Source: Corynebacterium tuberculostearicum (GTDB lineage: Bacteria; Actinomycetota; Actinomycetes; Mycobacteriales; Mycobacteriaceae). From it: a stretch of DNA of 64,000 nt. The notes below the pieces were generated by a model that was not told the origin of the DNA, did not search any database, and saw only the letters and a program-made list of their open reading frames with translations. This document shows positions 1 to 9,016 of this stretch, piece after piece. The position numbers were made by a program, and so were the translations under genes. The stretch spans positions 558,001 through 622,000 of the forward strand of contig NZ_CP073092.1 of assembly GCF_030506365.1 (NCBI RefSeq), in the 5' to 3' direction. How positions within the stretch are numbered: the first letter of the stretch is position 1; every line of letters starts with the position of its first letter.

Positions 1-2
1 GC

Positions 3-758
3 GCCGTGGCTGAGGCGAGCGAGCTGGGCGATAAGCTGGGCTGCGCTGAATTTATCGCCTTTGCTACCTCGGCGGTGCGCTCCGCACCCAATTCCGAGGC
101 CGTGCTCGATGAGGTGGAAAAGCAGACCGGCGTACGCCTGCAGATTCTCTCTGGCGTGGAAGAAGCCCAGCTGACCTTCCTCGCTGCCCGTCGCTGGTAT
201 GGCTGGTCCGCCGGCCGTATTACCAACCTGGACATCGGCGGCGGCTCGCTAGAGCTGTCCACCGGTACTGACGAGCACCCCGACCTTGCCTTCTCCCTCG
301 ACCTGGGCGCTGGCCGGTTGACCCATAATTGGTTCGACACCGACCCGCCAGAGAAGAAAAAGGTAAGCGCGCTGCGCGATTTCATTGATGCGGAGCTTGA
401 GGACGCCGCCCAGCAGATGAAGGCCATGGGCCCCGCTGGCCTTGCCGTGGGTACCTCCAAAACCTTCCGTACGCTGGCCCGCCTGACCGGTGCCGCACCT
501 TCGTCTGCCGGCCCATACGTCAAGCGCACGTTGACTGCACCGGGTCTGCGCCAGTTGATTTCCTTCATCTCTCGCATGACTGCGGCAGACAGAGCGGACC
601 TAGAAGGTGTAAGTTCTAACCGATCGCACCAAATCGTTGCCGGCGCTCTGGTGGCCGAGGCGTCCATGCGGGCCTTGGACATCGAGAAGCTGGAAATCTG
701 CCCGTGGGCGCTGCGTGAGGGCGTCATTTTGCGCCGGACCGACAAGGGATTGGAATAG
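3..758 (+). CDS. Ppx/GppA family phosphatase, 5' end outside window
   Basis: This is the C-terminal part of an exopolyphosphatase / pppGpp phosphatase, an ASKHA-fold enzyme that cleaves terminal phosphate from polyphosphate or pppGpp. The second phosphate-binding motif DIGGGSLEL and the preceding FATSAVRSA stretch are visible. The usual N-terminal D-x-G-S/T-N segment is missing because the gene starts before base 1. A GTG at 6 lies in frame but is probably internal. The gene ends 9 nt before the next gene and is probably co-transcribed with it. The family is clear; polyphosphate versus pppGpp as substrate cannot be decided here. Confidence 0.88.
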   Translation, partial: AVAEASELGDKLGCAEFIAFATSAVRSAPNSEAVLDEVEKQTGVRLQILSGVEEAQLTFLAARRWYGWSAGRITNLDIGGGSLELSTGTDEHPDLAFSLDLGAGRLTHNWFDTDPPEKKKVSALRDFIDAELEDAAQQMKAMGPAGLAVGTSKTFRTLARLTGAAPSSAGPYVKRTLTAPGLRQLISFISRMTAADRADLEGVSSNRSHQIVAGALVAEASMRALDIEKLEICPWALREGVILRRTDKGLE

Positions 759-767
759 GAAGAGATC

Positions 768-1721
768 ATGGCTGACAAGAACAAGTTGACCGTGGCAGAG
801 CTGCTGGCTCGCGATAAAAAGGCCCGCGGCGAGAAGGGCGGCAAGGACGACAAGCGTTCGCGCCGCCACCGCCGCAGCCTCGATGAAGGCGGCATCTCCG
901 TTGCCGAGCTAACCGGCAACCTTAAGAAGGTCGAGGCTTCGCCTGCCGAGGCCAAGCACACCTCCGTCTCTATCGACGAAGATGCCCCCGTCATCCGTGC
1001 TCCCAAGGCTGCCGACGCGACCGATGCCGATTCCGCGAAGAAGTCCACCGCAAAGAAGCCTGCCGCTGCCGGCGCGGTACAGGAGGCGGCGAAGAAGAAG
1101 CAGCCTTCTGCCGATGACACCGCGGTAATCCAGCGCGTGGATAAGGCAAAGGCGGACGACGCTAAGCCGGCTGCCACCAAGCCTGCCGCGGCGAACGCAG
1201 CTACGGCCAAGCCTGCAGCGGAGAAGCCGACCGCTGACAAGGCCGGCGCGGACAAGGCCACCGCAGCGAAGCCCGTTGATGAAAAGCCGAAGGCCGACAA
1301 GGGCGCGAAGGCAGCTGGAGCGGGAGCTGCCGCTGCAGGCGCTGGAGCGGCCGCTGCGGCGGCGGTGCCGGCGTCGAAGAAGGCGGGCGTCGCTAAGGAT
1401 GCCGAGGAAACCGGCAACCTGCCCAAGATTGAGGACGACGAAGAGTGGATCGAGGAAGAGCACGAGAAGCTCAACCCAGTTTCCATCCTGCTGATGATTG
1501 TCGCGGGCATCTTGCTGGCGATTGTCATCTTCAAGGGCTTTGAGATTCTGTGGGATAGCTTCCCGCGCGTGATCGTCGCCATCCTCGCGTTGTGCGTCAC
1601 CGCGATTATGGTGGGCGTGACGCACGCCCTGCGCACCGCGCGCGATGGATTCTCCATGTTCTTGGCCGGCTTTACCGGCCTAATCCTGACCTTCGGCTCG
1701 CTGCTGTTGGTTATGCTCTAA
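768..1721 (+). CDS. Ala/Lys-rich membrane protein of unknown function
   Basis: This 317-residue protein has no recognised catalytic domain. Residues about 1-50 are basic. Residues about 60-210 are a low-complexity region of Ala, Lys, Asp and Pro with repeated K-P-A-A type units and a poly-Ala run. An acidic patch (about 215-232) follows, then three hydrophobic segments near 238-256, 268-288 and 298-317. The long, charged N-terminal part is therefore probably cytoplasmic and tethered by a three-helix C-terminal anchor. An AGGAAGAG ribosome site precedes the ATG. It follows the Ppx/GppA gene closely, and a proC gene lies downstream, the same neighbourhood as in other corynebacteria. The long antiparallel open frame over the Ala/Lys part is a composition artefact. 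Confidence 0.8.
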   Translation: MADKNKLTVAELLARDKKARGEKGGKDDKRSRRHRRSLDEGGISVAELTGNLKKVEASPAEAKHTSVSIDEDAPVIRAPKAADATDADSAKKSTAKKPAAAGAVQEAAKKKQPSADDTAVIQRVDKAKADDAKPAATKPAAANAATAKPAAEKPTADKAGADKATAAKPVDEKPKADKGAKAAGAGAAAAGAGAAAAAAVPASKKAGVAKDAEETGNLPKIEDDEEWIEEEHEKLNPVSILLMIVAGILLAIVIFKGFEILWDSFPRVIVAILALCVTAIMVGVTHALRTARDGFSMFLAGFTGLILTFGSLLLVML

Positions 1722-1794
1722 GCCCCCCGCTTGTCGACGCCCCGGTTACCCCACGTGGTAGCCGGGGTTCCGCATTTTTGGCATGGTGGAGACT

Positions 1795-2586
1795 ATGACA
1801 AAGATTGCAATTTTAGGCGGCGGACAAATCGGTGAGGCTTTGACCTCGGGACTCGTAGCTTCGGGCTTTGCGGGCTCGGATATCACGGTCACCAACCGCA
1901 CCGAATCACGCAGCCAGGAACTCAAAGAGACTTATGGCGTCGCCACCACCAGCGATAATGCGGCGGCGGTAGACGGCGCGGATTATATCTTCGCGTGCGT
2001 GAAGCCCTACGCCATCCTGGATCTGCTCGAAGGCCTTGAACCAGCCAAGGATGCCGTGGTCGTGTCCATGGCCGCGGGCCTGACGCTAGAGCAGCTGCAG
2101 GGTGCGGCGGGCGAAGGCGTGCCGGTGGTGCGCGTTATGCCCAATACCCCCATGTTGGTGCGCCGCGGCATGTGCACCTGCGCGGCCGGTGAGCACGTGA
2201 GCGACGCCCAGATGGAGGGCGTGCGCGAGCTGCTGGAGGCCGTCGGCGAGGTAGCGGTCATCCCGGAGAAGAATATCGACGCCGCCACCGCGCTGGCGGG
2301 ATCCTCGCCGGCCTATTTCTTCCTCGTGGCAGAAGCGCTTGTCGATGCCGGCGTGCAACTCGGCCTTCCCCGCGACGTCGCCGAGAAGCTTGCCGCCCAG
2401 GCCGCAGCCGGCTCTGGTGAGATGCTGGCTAGCTCCGGCCGCTCGGCCACCCAGCTGCGCGCTGGCGTAACCTCCCCGGGCGGCACCACCGCCGCCGCCG
2501 TCCGCGAGCTGGAGGAGTCCGGCCTGCGCGGCGCGTTCTACCGCGCGGCAGAGGCCTGCTCCGATAAGGCTAAGGAGCTCGGCTAG
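1795..2586 (+). CDS. proC: Pyrroline-5-carboxylate reductase
   Basis: ProC catalyses the last step of proline synthesis, NAD(P)H-dependent reduction of 1-pyrroline-5-carboxylate. The Rossmann motif GGGQIGEAL is at the N-terminus, followed by the family motifs VRVMPNTP, AGSSPAYFF and GVTSPGGTT. The length of 263 residues is normal. An in-frame ATG exists at 1783, but the GGTGGAG ribosome site fits the ATG at 1795, which also gives the family-typical MTKIAILGGG start. The downstream pair (HTH protein, tiny basic protein) matches the order Rv0500-Rv0500A-Rv0500B in Mycobacterium tuberculosis. Confidence 0.95.
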   Translation: MTKIAILGGGQIGEALTSGLVASGFAGSDITVTNRTESRSQELKETYGVATTSDNAAAVDGADYIFACVKPYAILDLLEGLEPAKDAVVVSMAAGLTLEQLQGAAGEGVPVVRVMPNTPMLVRRGMCTCAAGEHVSDAQMEGVRELLEAVGEVAVIPEKNIDAATALAGSSPAYFFLVAEALVDAGVQLGLPRDVAEKLAAQAAAGSGEMLASSGRSATQLRAGVTSPGGTTAAAVRELEESGLRGAFYRAAEACSDKAKELG

Positions 2587-2661
2587 CGCCGCCGTGTGCG
2601 ACCTCCCCGTGGTGGGGGTGTACCCACCCGGGAGTGTTGGGGCGGGTGTTAAGCAGCGCTT

Positions 2662-2677
2662 TTAGGGGAAACCCTAA
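2662..2677. repeat. Short inverted repeat upstream of the HTH gene
   Basis: TTAGGG-GAAA-CCCTAA forms a perfect 6-bp stem with a GAAA loop in the 225-bp gap after proC. It is not a DtxR box, which is longer and AT-centred. It could be a small operator or part of the proC 3' end. A possible -10 (TAGGCT, about 2733) for the next gene lies downstream. Confidence 0.35.
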
Positions 2678-2811
2678 TGAATGCTGTGAAAAAATTTGGC
2701 ACTTGGGTCGCATTAGTCACATGTTTCACGATAGGCTAGGGCAAGCACGTGCGTGAAGTCCTGTGGGAGGGGAAGCCTACAGCGCGTAACGAGCTGAAGG
2801 GTTAGATATAT

Positions 2812-3000
2812 ATGGCAAATGAAGAAAAGGGAACCTTTCTGACGATCGCGGAGGTCGCCGAGATTATGCGCGTCTCCAAGATGACCGTCTACCGTTTGGT
2901 TCACGCAGGCGAAATGCCGGCTGTTCGCGTCGGACGCTCCTTCCGCGTTCACGAGTCTGCCGTCAACGAGTACCTGGAGGCTTCCGTCTACGGAGCCTAG
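2812..3000 (+). CDS. Small excisionase-family (MerR-like) HTH DNA-binding protein
   Basis: This 62-residue protein is almost entirely one winged-helix/MerR-type DNA-binding domain. It carries the pattern LTIAEVAEIMRVSKMTVYRLVHAGEMPAVRVGRSFRV, with a central recognition helix and a basic wing. It is the counterpart of the conserved actinobacterial protein next to proC (Rv0500A in M. tuberculosis), a family related to BldC-like developmental regulators. With no effector domain it probably acts as a nucleoid-level or global regulator; its targets are unknown. The ATG follows AAGGGTTAG at a good distance, and the leader seems to be about 65-70 nt long. It is a housekeeping neighbour, not part of a prophage, despite the excisionase-like fold. 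Confidence 0.85.
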   Translation: MANEEKGTFLTIAEVAEIMRVSKMTVYRLVHAGEMPAVRVGRSFRVHESAVNEYLEASVYGA

Positions 3001-3015
3001 GCTCGCGCCGCACAG

Positions 3016-3070
3016 ACAGCGCCCACCTCTGTTGGCCCTCGTGGTCAGCGGTGGTGGGCGCTGTTGTTTC
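3016..3070 (+). terminator. Terminator after HTH gene
   Basis: ACAGCGCCCACC (3016-3027) pairs perfectly with GGTGGGCGCTGT (3053-3064), followed by a T-rich stretch. The 25-nt loop has its own weak pairing. It separates the HTH gene from the bS22 gene. Confidence 0.6.
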
Positions 3071-3249
3071 TCACTGTTGTTGTCGCGGGCCTTTTTGGTC
3101 ACGGGCTGGGTGCTGGGTAAGATGGTGTGCATTCGTGTCGGCTCGCTGATGTGGCCCGCGGTCCGTGTGGCCACGGCGGCAAGAGTGCACCTTCGCCGTT
3201 TTAGCGCCGACAAGTTTGACAGTACGTACTACACGAAAGTGAGGACTCC

Positions 3250-3351
3250 ATGGGTTCCGTCATTAAGAAGCGCCGCAAGCGCATGTCCAAGAAGAAGCAC
3301 CGCAAGATGCTGCGCCGCACCCGCGTGCAGCGTCGTAAGCTGGGCAAGTAA
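3250..3351 (+). CDS. Small ribosomal protein bS22 (AURKAIP1/COX24-like), 33 aa
   Basis: The open frame encodes 33 residues, more than half Lys and Arg, starting [19 protein letters not shown] and ending RRKLGK. The sequence is characteristic of the tiny actinobacterial AURKAIP1/COX24-domain protein found beside proC (Rv0500B), described as protein bS22 of the mycobacterial small ribosomal subunit. It probably binds 16S rRNA through its basic side chains. A TAAGAT hexamer at 3118-3123 is a candidate -10, giving a leader of about 120 nt. A strong terminator follows directly. It is too short for most automatic ORF thresholds. Confidence 0.9.
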   Translation: MGSVIKKRRKRMSKKKHRKMLRRTRVQRRKLGK

Positions 3352-3368
3352 ACCCCAGCCCGCTTCTT

Positions 3369-3396
3369 GCCCTCCGCCATTGTGCGGAGGGCTTTT
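3369..3396 (+). terminator. Rho-independent terminator after bS22 gene
   Basis: GCCCTCCGC (3369-3377) and GCGGAGGGC (3384-3392) form a perfect 9-bp stem with a 6-nt loop followed by TTTT. A copy of the repeated element GCTTGCCGACGTCCCCCC starts right behind it at 3401. Confidence 0.85.
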
Positions 3397-3438
3397 GCAT
3401 GCTTGCCGACGTCCCCCCAGCGTCCGCTACCGCCCTCG

Positions 3439-4500
3439 CTACCGCCGGTAGTAGCGCCAGCCGCCATAGGAGAAGGCGGCGGTGGCCAGCGCCGGCAGGC
3501 CATAGGTGCGGATGGCGCGGCGCACGGAGCGATAGTCGCGCACGAGCCAGCCGCGGTCGCCGGCGATATCGCGCAGCTTGCGGTCTGGGTTAATGGCCAC
3601 GGCGGTGCCCACCATGGACAGCATCGGCACATCGTTGGCCGAATCCGAATACGCGGTGCAGCGCGAGAGGTCGAGACCTTCGATGGTCGCGAGCGCGGCC
3701 ACGGCGTGCTTTTTGCCGGGCCCGTGGAGGATATCGCCGACCAGCCGGCCGGTGAACCTGCCGTCCTTGACCTCCGCGACGGTGCCGAGCGCGCCGGTAA
3801 ACCCGAAGCGGCGGGCGAGCACCTGTGCCAGCTGGACCGGGGTGGCCGTCACCAGCCATACCTGCTGGCCGGCGGCTAGGTGCATCTCCGCGAGCTGCGT
3901 GGTGCCGGGGTAGGCGCGGCGGGCGAGCGAGGCGTCCACGATCTCCTCGCAAAGCTCCACCAGCTCGTCGACGCTGCGGCCTTTGACAAACTCCAGCGCC
4001 TGCGCGCGGCCGGCGGCCACGTCCTTGGCATTTTCGCTGCCGGAGACGCGGAACTTGAGCTGCTTCCATGCAATCGGCAGGATTTCAGAAATCCGGAAGT
4101 AGCGCTTGCGCGCCAAGCCAAAGGCGAATTCCACGAGGGAAGAGCCTTGGATGAGGGTGTTATCGACGTCGAAAAACGCTGCCGCGCCCACATCCACCGG
4201 CACGTCCGGGTCCTGGGCAGTGATGCGCTGCGCGCCGGCCGCGTCATAGGAGCCGGTGACCGAGTCCACGCCGGAGGCGAAATCCTCCAACTCCAGCCCG
4301 AATTCCTCCAGCGCCGCGGCGGCAGCGGCCTCACCGGCGGTGCGCTGCGATTCCTCGTCCAACGGGGCGAGCGCCTGGGTCTCCAAGAAATTGCGCAGGT
4401 TACCGCGCGAGGCGGTCCAATTGGCCAAGAAGTCGCGGGGGGATTCGGGGAACCCTGGGGGAGTGGTAGCGGACACGAGTGAGACAAACAGCTTTCGCAA
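3439..4500 (-). CDS. HAD-superfamily IB phosphatase, SerB1-like
   Basis: The protein has about 353 residues. After about 105 N-terminal residues not typical of the fold, it carries HAD motif I as [13 protein letters not shown], motif II as LVTATP, and a late motif with DSANDVPML. The family hydrolyses phosphomonoesters through the first Asp; phosphoserine is the usual proposal for SerB1-type proteins, but the true substrate is not evident. The C-terminus has a short hydrophobic segment ending in basic residues (WRYYRR). The longest frame starts at TTG 4500; GTG 4476 is an alternative, and neither has a clear ribosome site. It is divergent from the glutaredoxin-like gene and convergent with bS22, as for Rv0505c and its neighbours. 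Confidence 0.82.
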   Translation of the reverse strand: MRKLFVSLVSATTPPGFPESPRDFLANWTASRGNLRNFLETQALAPLDEESQRTAGEAAAAAALEEFGLELEDFASGVDSVTGSYDAAGAQRITAQDPDVPVDVGAAAFFDVDNTLIQGSSLVEFAFGLARKRYFRISEILPIAWKQLKFRVSGSENAKDVAAGRAQALEFVKGRSVDELVELCEEIVDASLARRAYPGTTQLAEMHLAAGQQVWLVTATPVQLAQVLARRFGFTGALGTVAEVKDGRFTGRLVGDILHGPGKKHAVAALATIEGLDLSRCTAYSDSANDVPMLSMVGTAVAINPDRKLRDIAGDRGWLVRDYRSVRRAIRTYGLPALATAAFSYGGWRYYRR

Positions 4501-4564
4501 ACGCGGGGTGGACTAACGTGTCCATAGTAATGGTTTCGACCGCCGCCGTCCTTGTGAGGAGAAT

Positions 4565-4807
4565 ATGTCCCAGCATCTCGTCGAGCTCATGGTGCGCACC
4601 ACCTGCGGTTCTTGCGCGCGCGTGAGGGAGCAGATCACCCCCGTCGTCAAGCAGGCAGGCGCGGAGCTTGCTGTGCGTAACGTGGATGAGGACGCGGAGC
4701 TGGCCATGGAGTTCGGTGACCGCGTGCCCGTTGTGGTCATCGACGGCGAAGAGTTTGCTTGCTGGGAAGTAGACAACGAGGAGTTAGCGGCCGAGCTGGC
4801 TGGTTGA
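4565..4807 (+). CDS. Glutaredoxin-like thioredoxin-fold protein
   Basis: This 80-residue protein has the thioredoxin/glutaredoxin fold with a CGSC redox motif near residue 15 and the cis-Pro segment RVPVVVIDGEEF. It belongs to the DUF836-like glutaredoxin group found just upstream of hemA in mycobacteria and corynebacteria (Rv0508). It probably reduces disulfides or mixed disulfides in the cytoplasm; the link to heme synthesis is only positional. The ATG has a GAGGAG ribosome site. The gene is divergent from the SerB1-like gene and 73 nt upstream of hemA. Confidence 0.85.
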   Translation: MSQHLVELMVRTTCGSCARVREQITPVVKQAGAELAVRNVDEDAELAMEFGDRVPVVVIDGEEFACWEVDNEELAAELAG

Positions 4808-4880
4808 TTCGGGATCCGCGACACCGACGGGTAGTCTTTTGGAGGATTAAAATCAATCAAAGGGTTGAGGAGTGTTGTGC

Positions 4881-6215
4881 ATGAGCGTGCTCGTCGTGGG
4901 CATGTCCCACCAATCGGCGCCGGTGGCGCTGCTGGAAAAGCTGAGCATGGATAGTGCGGTCCAGGATTCCGCCTGCGGGCAACTCGTGGCGGCCGAGCCA
5001 CTTTCAGAGGCCATGATTATCTCCACCTGCAACCGCATGGAGGTCTACACCGTCACCAACTCCTTCCACGCTGGCGTGCAGGAAGTCGTGCGCGTGCTCA
5101 CCCAGGTTTCGGGCGTGGGAGAGCAGGAGCTGCGCAACTACCTCTACGTGCGCTATGCCGACGCCGCGGCCGAGCACCTGATGTCCGTGACCTCCGGCCT
5201 GGATTCCATGGTGGTGGGCGAGCAGCAGATCATCGGCCAGGTGCGCAGCGCCTACCAGTCCGCCTCCGAGCAGGGCACGGTCGGCCCGCGCATTCACGCG
5301 CTGGCGCAGGCCGCGCTGCGGGCGGGCAAGCGCGTGCACTCCGAGACCGATATCGACGAGGCCGGCGCCTCCATGGTGTCTTTCGCCTTCGACCAGGCCT
5401 TGCAGCGCCTCGACGCCGGGGACCTGACCGGCAAGACTGCGCTGATCCTTGGTGCGGGCGCCATGGCGTCCCTCGCCGCCACCCACGCCGGCCGGCTGGG
5501 GGTTAAGGAGCTGGTGCTGGCCAACCGCACCCGCGAGCGCGCCGAGCGCCTGGCCAGCCACGCCGAGGAGGCGGGCGTTGCCACCCGCGTCGTGGACTTT
5601 GCTGAGCGCGCCGCCGCGCTTTCCGACGTCGACCTGGCCATCTCCGCCACCGGCGCCGATAACTTCACCATCGAGGCCGCCGACCTCCCCGCCGGCCGCG
5701 ATCTCATGCTCATCGATCTCTCCCTGCCGCGCGATATCGACGATGCCGCCGCCGCGGCCGAGGGCGTGGATCTGGTCAATATCGAGCGCCTGAGTAAGTC
5801 GCTCTCGGCCGCCTCCACCGATCTCGCGGCCGGCACCAGCCCGCACGCGCAGGCCCGCCACATCGTCGACGAAGAACTCGCGGCCTATACCTCGGCCCAG
5901 CGCGTGCGCGACGTCGCCCCAGCCGTAAGCGCCCTGCACCGCCGCGCGGCCGATCTCGTCGAGTGCGAGACCGCGCGCCTGCAACACAAGCACCCCGAGC
6001 TCGCGGGCAAGCAACTTGAGGACGTCCAGCGCGCCCTCAAGCGCGTGGCCGATAAACTGCTGCATGAACCGACGGTGCGGGCGAAGAAGCTGGCGGCGTC
6101 GGAAAGCAGTGTCAGCAGCGAAAGCGCCCTGCAGGAGCTCTTTGGCCTGCAGCTGGAAGGCTCCGGGGTGTCCGTGGCCGTCAATGAACTGCCCACCATG
6201 ACTAAGGAGGCCTAA
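4881..6215 (+). CDS. hemA: Glutamyl-tRNA reductase
   Basis: HemA reduces glutamyl-tRNA(Glu) to glutamate-1-semialdehyde, the committed step of the C5 heme pathway. The active-site Cys lies in STCNRMEVYT near residue 50. Other motifs are EQQIIGQVR, the nucleotide-binding GAGAMASLA and the C-terminal dimerisation helix region. The open frame could begin at GTG 4872, but GAGGAG at 4867-4872 is correctly spaced for ATG 4881. The stop codon abuts the hemC ATG, so the two genes are co-translated. HemL, which converts the product, is encoded at 16.8 kb. Confidence 0.96.
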   Translation: MSVLVVGMSHQSAPVALLEKLSMDSAVQDSACGQLVAAEPLSEAMIISTCNRMEVYTVTNSFHAGVQEVVRVLTQVSGVGEQELRNYLYVRYADAAAEHLMSVTSGLDSMVVGEQQIIGQVRSAYQSASEQGTVGPRIHALAQAALRAGKRVHSETDIDEAGASMVSFAFDQALQRLDAGDLTGKTALILGAGAMASLAATHAGRLGVKELVLANRTRERAERLASHAEEAGVATRVVDFAERAAALSDVDLAISATGADNFTIEAADLPAGRDLMLIDLSLPRDIDDAAAAAEGVDLVNIERLSKSLSAASTDLAAGTSPHAQARHIVDEELAAYTSAQRVRDVAPAVSALHRRAADLVECETARLQHKHPELAGKQLEDVQRALKRVADKLLHEPTVRAKKLAASESSVSSESALQELFGLQLEGSGVSVAVNELPTMTKEA

Positions 6216-7103
6216 ATGTTTCAGATTGGTACCCGCGGCTCCAAGCTCGCCACCACGCAGGCCGGCCATGTGCGCGATTGGCTTATCGACGCCGGCTTTG
6301 ACTCCCAACTCCACATCGTCACCACCGCCGGCGACGTCAACATGGCGCCCGTCGAGCGCATCGGCATCGGCGTATTTACCCAGGCGCTGCGCGAGGCGCT
6401 CTATGCCGGTGAATGCGATATCGCCGTGCACTCGTTTAAGGACCTGCCCACCGCGCCCGATGATCGCTTCCGCCTCGTCGTGCCGCAGCGCCAGGATTCC
6501 CGCGAGGCGCTCGTCGCCCGCGATGGCCTGAGCCTGGCGCAGCTGCCGCAGGGCGCGCGCGTGGGCACCTCCGCACCGCGCCGCATCTCCCAGCTGGCCG
6601 CCCTCCGCCCGGACCTGGAGATTCGCCCGCTGCGCGGCAACATCGATACCCGCATGTCCAAGGTCACCGACGGCGAGCTCGACGCCGTCCTGCTGGCCTA
6701 CGCCGGCCTACTGCGCGGCGGCTACGCGGACCGCGCCACCGAAATTTTCGAACCCTCCGTCTTCATGCCGGCGCCGGCTCAGGGCGCACTCGCCATCGAG
6801 GCCGTGGCCGGCACCGAGGCTGCCGCGGCCCTGGACGCCATCGTGGACGAGCGCGCCTCGGCCGCCGCTGCCGGTGAGCGCGCCGTGCTGGCCCGCCTCG
6901 AGGCCGGCTGCACCGCGCCGGTGGCCGCCACCTCGCGCTGGGACGGCGACCAGCTCACCGTGCGCGGCGGCGTCTTTGCGCTCGATGGATCCCGCCAGCT
7001 CACCGCCACTGCCTCCGGCTCCGCGGCCGAAGCCGCCGATCTTGGCGCGCGCGTCTCGGACGAGCTTTTCGCCGGTGGCGCGGCCGAGCTGCTGGGCAAG
7101 TAA
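6216..7103 (+). CDS. hemC: Hydroxymethylbilane synthase (porphobilinogen deaminase)
   Basis: HemC joins four porphobilinogen units into hydroxymethylbilane. The dipyrromethane-cofactor cysteine is visible in [10 protein letters not shown] (Cys232), together with the motifs [17 protein letters not shown] and RGNIDTR. The length of 295 residues is normal. The AAGGAGG site lies in the last codons of hemA, and ATG follows the hemA stop with no gap, so translation is coupled. A hairpin with a short T-run lies between this gene and hemD. Confidence 0.96.
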   Translation: MFQIGTRGSKLATTQAGHVRDWLIDAGFDSQLHIVTTAGDVNMAPVERIGIGVFTQALREALYAGECDIAVHSFKDLPTAPDDRFRLVVPQRQDSREALVARDGLSLAQLPQGARVGTSAPRRISQLAALRPDLEIRPLRGNIDTRMSKVTDGELDAVLLAYAGLLRGGYADRATEIFEPSVFMPAPAQGALAIEAVAGTEAAAALDAIVDERASAAAAGERAVLARLEAGCTAPVAATSRWDGDQLTVRGGVFALDGSRQLTATASGSAAEAADLGARVSDELFAGGAAELLGK

Positions 7104-7183
7104 TTTCGCCTTTAGGCGCTAATAATTTAAGGTGTAGATACCACAGATCATTGTCCCGCAATGATCCGGCCCCCTTTAAGGGC

Positions 7184-7210
7184 ATCCCAGGACGCAAGGC
7201 CTGGGATTTT
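7184..7210 (+). terminator. Hairpin between hemC and hemD, possible attenuator
   Basis: ATCCCAGG (7184-7191) pairs with CCTGGGAT (7200-7207), followed by TTT. The stem is short but perfect and sits inside a block of co-directional hem genes, so it may cause partial termination or stabilise the hemAC message. Confidence 0.5.
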
Positions 7211-7311
7211 GGCCGTTATGACCGTGTCACCCACCGCCGGCGCGGGGAACCACACCGCATGCGATCATGTCCGTGCGCGGTGCCGCGCGCCCGATTTTAG
7301 AAAAGAACTTT

Positions 7312-8988
7312 ATGAGCAATGCCGCGCCAGACACCCAATTGGGCAAGATCGTCTTTGTGGGCGCTGGTCCAGGTAATCCCGACCTGCTGACCGTCCGCGC
7401 CCGCGAGGTTCTGGCAAATAGTGCCATCGCCGTGACCGATCCGCAGGTCATGCAGGGCGTGCGCGATGCCGTCGCCGCCGCGCTGCCCGTTCCGCAAGAG
7501 CTTCTCGACGCCGCCGAGGCCGAATACGCCCAAATGTGCGCCGATGCCAAGGCCAAGGGCGCGCGCCGCAAACCGCCGCGCCCCGCGCCGCCAACGGCCG
7601 CGGTGTTGTACGAGCCGGCCGAAGATATCGTCGGCCAGCTGCGCGAGTGCTTGGTCGAGGCCGATGGCGAGGATGTCATCCGCCTCGTCACCGGTAACCC
7701 GCTGCACCGCGAGTCCATCAAGGCCGAGATCAACGCCGTGGCGTCTGCCGGCCTGGAATTCCAGGTGGTGCCGGGCATGTCCCTGCCATCCACCGTGCCG
7801 TCCTTTGCCGGCATTGCGCTCGGCTCGACCTATACCGAGGCCGACGTTACCGACGGAGCCGATTGGGACGCGCTGGCCAACGCCACCCAGCCCATCGTCC
7901 TGCAGGCCACCAAGGAGGACTTGCCGGTCATCTCCGATGAGCTGCAGCAGCGCGGCATGCCGGCCGAGACCGAGGCATTTGTCACCGTCCACGGCACCAC
8001 CCGCCTGCAGCGCACCTATGAGACCACGCTGGGCACCATGGGCAAGCTCGACGCGGACCTCACCGGCCCGCTCGTGGTCACCCTCGGCCGCAGCATCGAC
8101 GACCGCACCAAGTACTCGTGGTGGGAAAATCGCCCGCTCTATGGTTGGCGCGTGCTCGTCCCGCGCACCAAGGAACAAGCCGGCCCGATGTCCGCGCGCC
8201 TGGCCGGCTACGGCGCCATCCCGCAAAACGTGCCCACCATCTCCATCGAGCCGCCGCGCAACCCGGCGCAGATGGATCGCGCCATCAAGGGTATCGTCGA
8301 GGGCCGCTATAAGTGGATCGTCTTCACCTCCGTCAACGCCGTGACCGCGGTGTGGGACAAGATCGCCCAGCTCGGCCTCGACGCCCGCGATTTCGCCGGC
8401 GTCCACCTCGCGGCCGTGGGTACCAAGACCGCGGCCGCCATCCGCGCCAAGGGCATGGTCCCGGAGCTCCTGCCGCACAAGAAGAAGCAGAACGCCGAGG
8501 GCCTGCTCGATGTCTTCCCCAACTTCGTAGAAGACATCGACGCTGTCGGCCGCGTCCTGCTCCCACGCGCCGATATTGCGGCCGACACCCTAGTTGACGG
8601 GCTCAAGGCCTTGGACTGGGAGGTCGACGACGTCGTGGCCTACCGCACCGTCCGCGCCGCCCCGCCCTCGGCCGAAATCCGCGACATGATCAAGACCGGC
8701 GGCTTCGACGCCGTCGCCTTCACCTCCGGGTCCACCGTGCGCAATCTGGTGGGCATTGCGGGCAAACCGCACCAGCGGACGATCATTGCGTGTATCGGGC
8801 CGTCGGCAAGAGCGGCCGCGGAAGAGATGGGCCTGCGCGTCGATGTCGTGCCCGAAGTCGCCGACGTGCCCGCGCTTGTCGACGCCCTCGCAGACCACGT
8901 CGCCGCCCTCCGCGCCGCCGGAAACCTGCCCGCGCCGCGCAAGAAGCGCCGCTCGCGCAAGAAGGCTACTAAGGTCGACAAGGCATAA
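7312..8988 (+). CDS. hemD: Bifunctional uroporphyrinogen-III C-methyltransferase / uroporphyrinogen-III synthase
   Basis: The protein has about 558 residues and two modules. The N-terminal SUMT-like tetrapyrrole methylase domain starts with VFVGAGPGNPDLLT. The C-terminal HemD domain begins after YGWRVLVPRTKEQAG (near residue 280) and cyclises hydroxymethylbilane to uroporphyrinogen III. This fusion is standard in actinobacteria. The first ATG is at 7267, but the methylase domain starts naturally from ATG 7312; neither has a strong ribosome site. The basic C-terminal tail (KKRRSRKK) is unstructured. It precedes hemB by 28 nt. Confidence 0.9.
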   Translation: MSNAAPDTQLGKIVFVGAGPGNPDLLTVRAREVLANSAIAVTDPQVMQGVRDAVAAALPVPQELLDAAEAEYAQMCADAKAKGARRKPPRPAPPTAAVLYEPAEDIVGQLRECLVEADGEDVIRLVTGNPLHRESIKAEINAVASAGLEFQVVPGMSLPSTVPSFAGIALGSTYTEADVTDGADWDALANATQPIVLQATKEDLPVISDELQQRGMPAETEAFVTVHGTTRLQRTYETTLGTMGKLDADLTGPLVVTLGRSIDDRTKYSWWENRPLYGWRVLVPRTKEQAGPMSARLAGYGAIPQNVPTISIEPPRNPAQMDRAIKGIVEGRYKWIVFTSVNAVTAVWDKIAQLGLDARDFAGVHLAAVGTKTAAAIRAKGMVPELLPHKKKQNAEGLLDVFPNFVEDIDAVGRVLLPRADIAADTLVDGLKALDWEVDDVVAYRTVRAAPPSAEIRDMIKTGGFDAVAFTSGSTVRNLVGIAGKPHQRTIIACIGPSARAAAEEMGLRVDVVPEVADVPALVDALADHVAALRAAGNLPAPRKKRRSRKKATKVDKA

Positions 8989-9016
8989 GTTTTAGTCCCG
9001 CTCTAAGGAGTACCCA

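Noticed and set aside
2662..2677. TTAGGG-GAAA-CCCTAA as a DtxR iron box
   Set aside because: DtxR boxes are 19 bp with an AT-rich centre and TTAGGTTAG/CTAACCTAA arms; only the outer bases agree.
2812..3000. Prophage excisionase
   Set aside because: The fold is excisionase-like, but the gene sits in the conserved proC-bS22 neighbourhood with no integrase or attachment site.
5004..6431. 475-residue minus-strand frame opposite hemA/hemC
   Set aside because: It is the antisense of GC-rich codons; hemA and hemC on the plus strand carry all family motifs.
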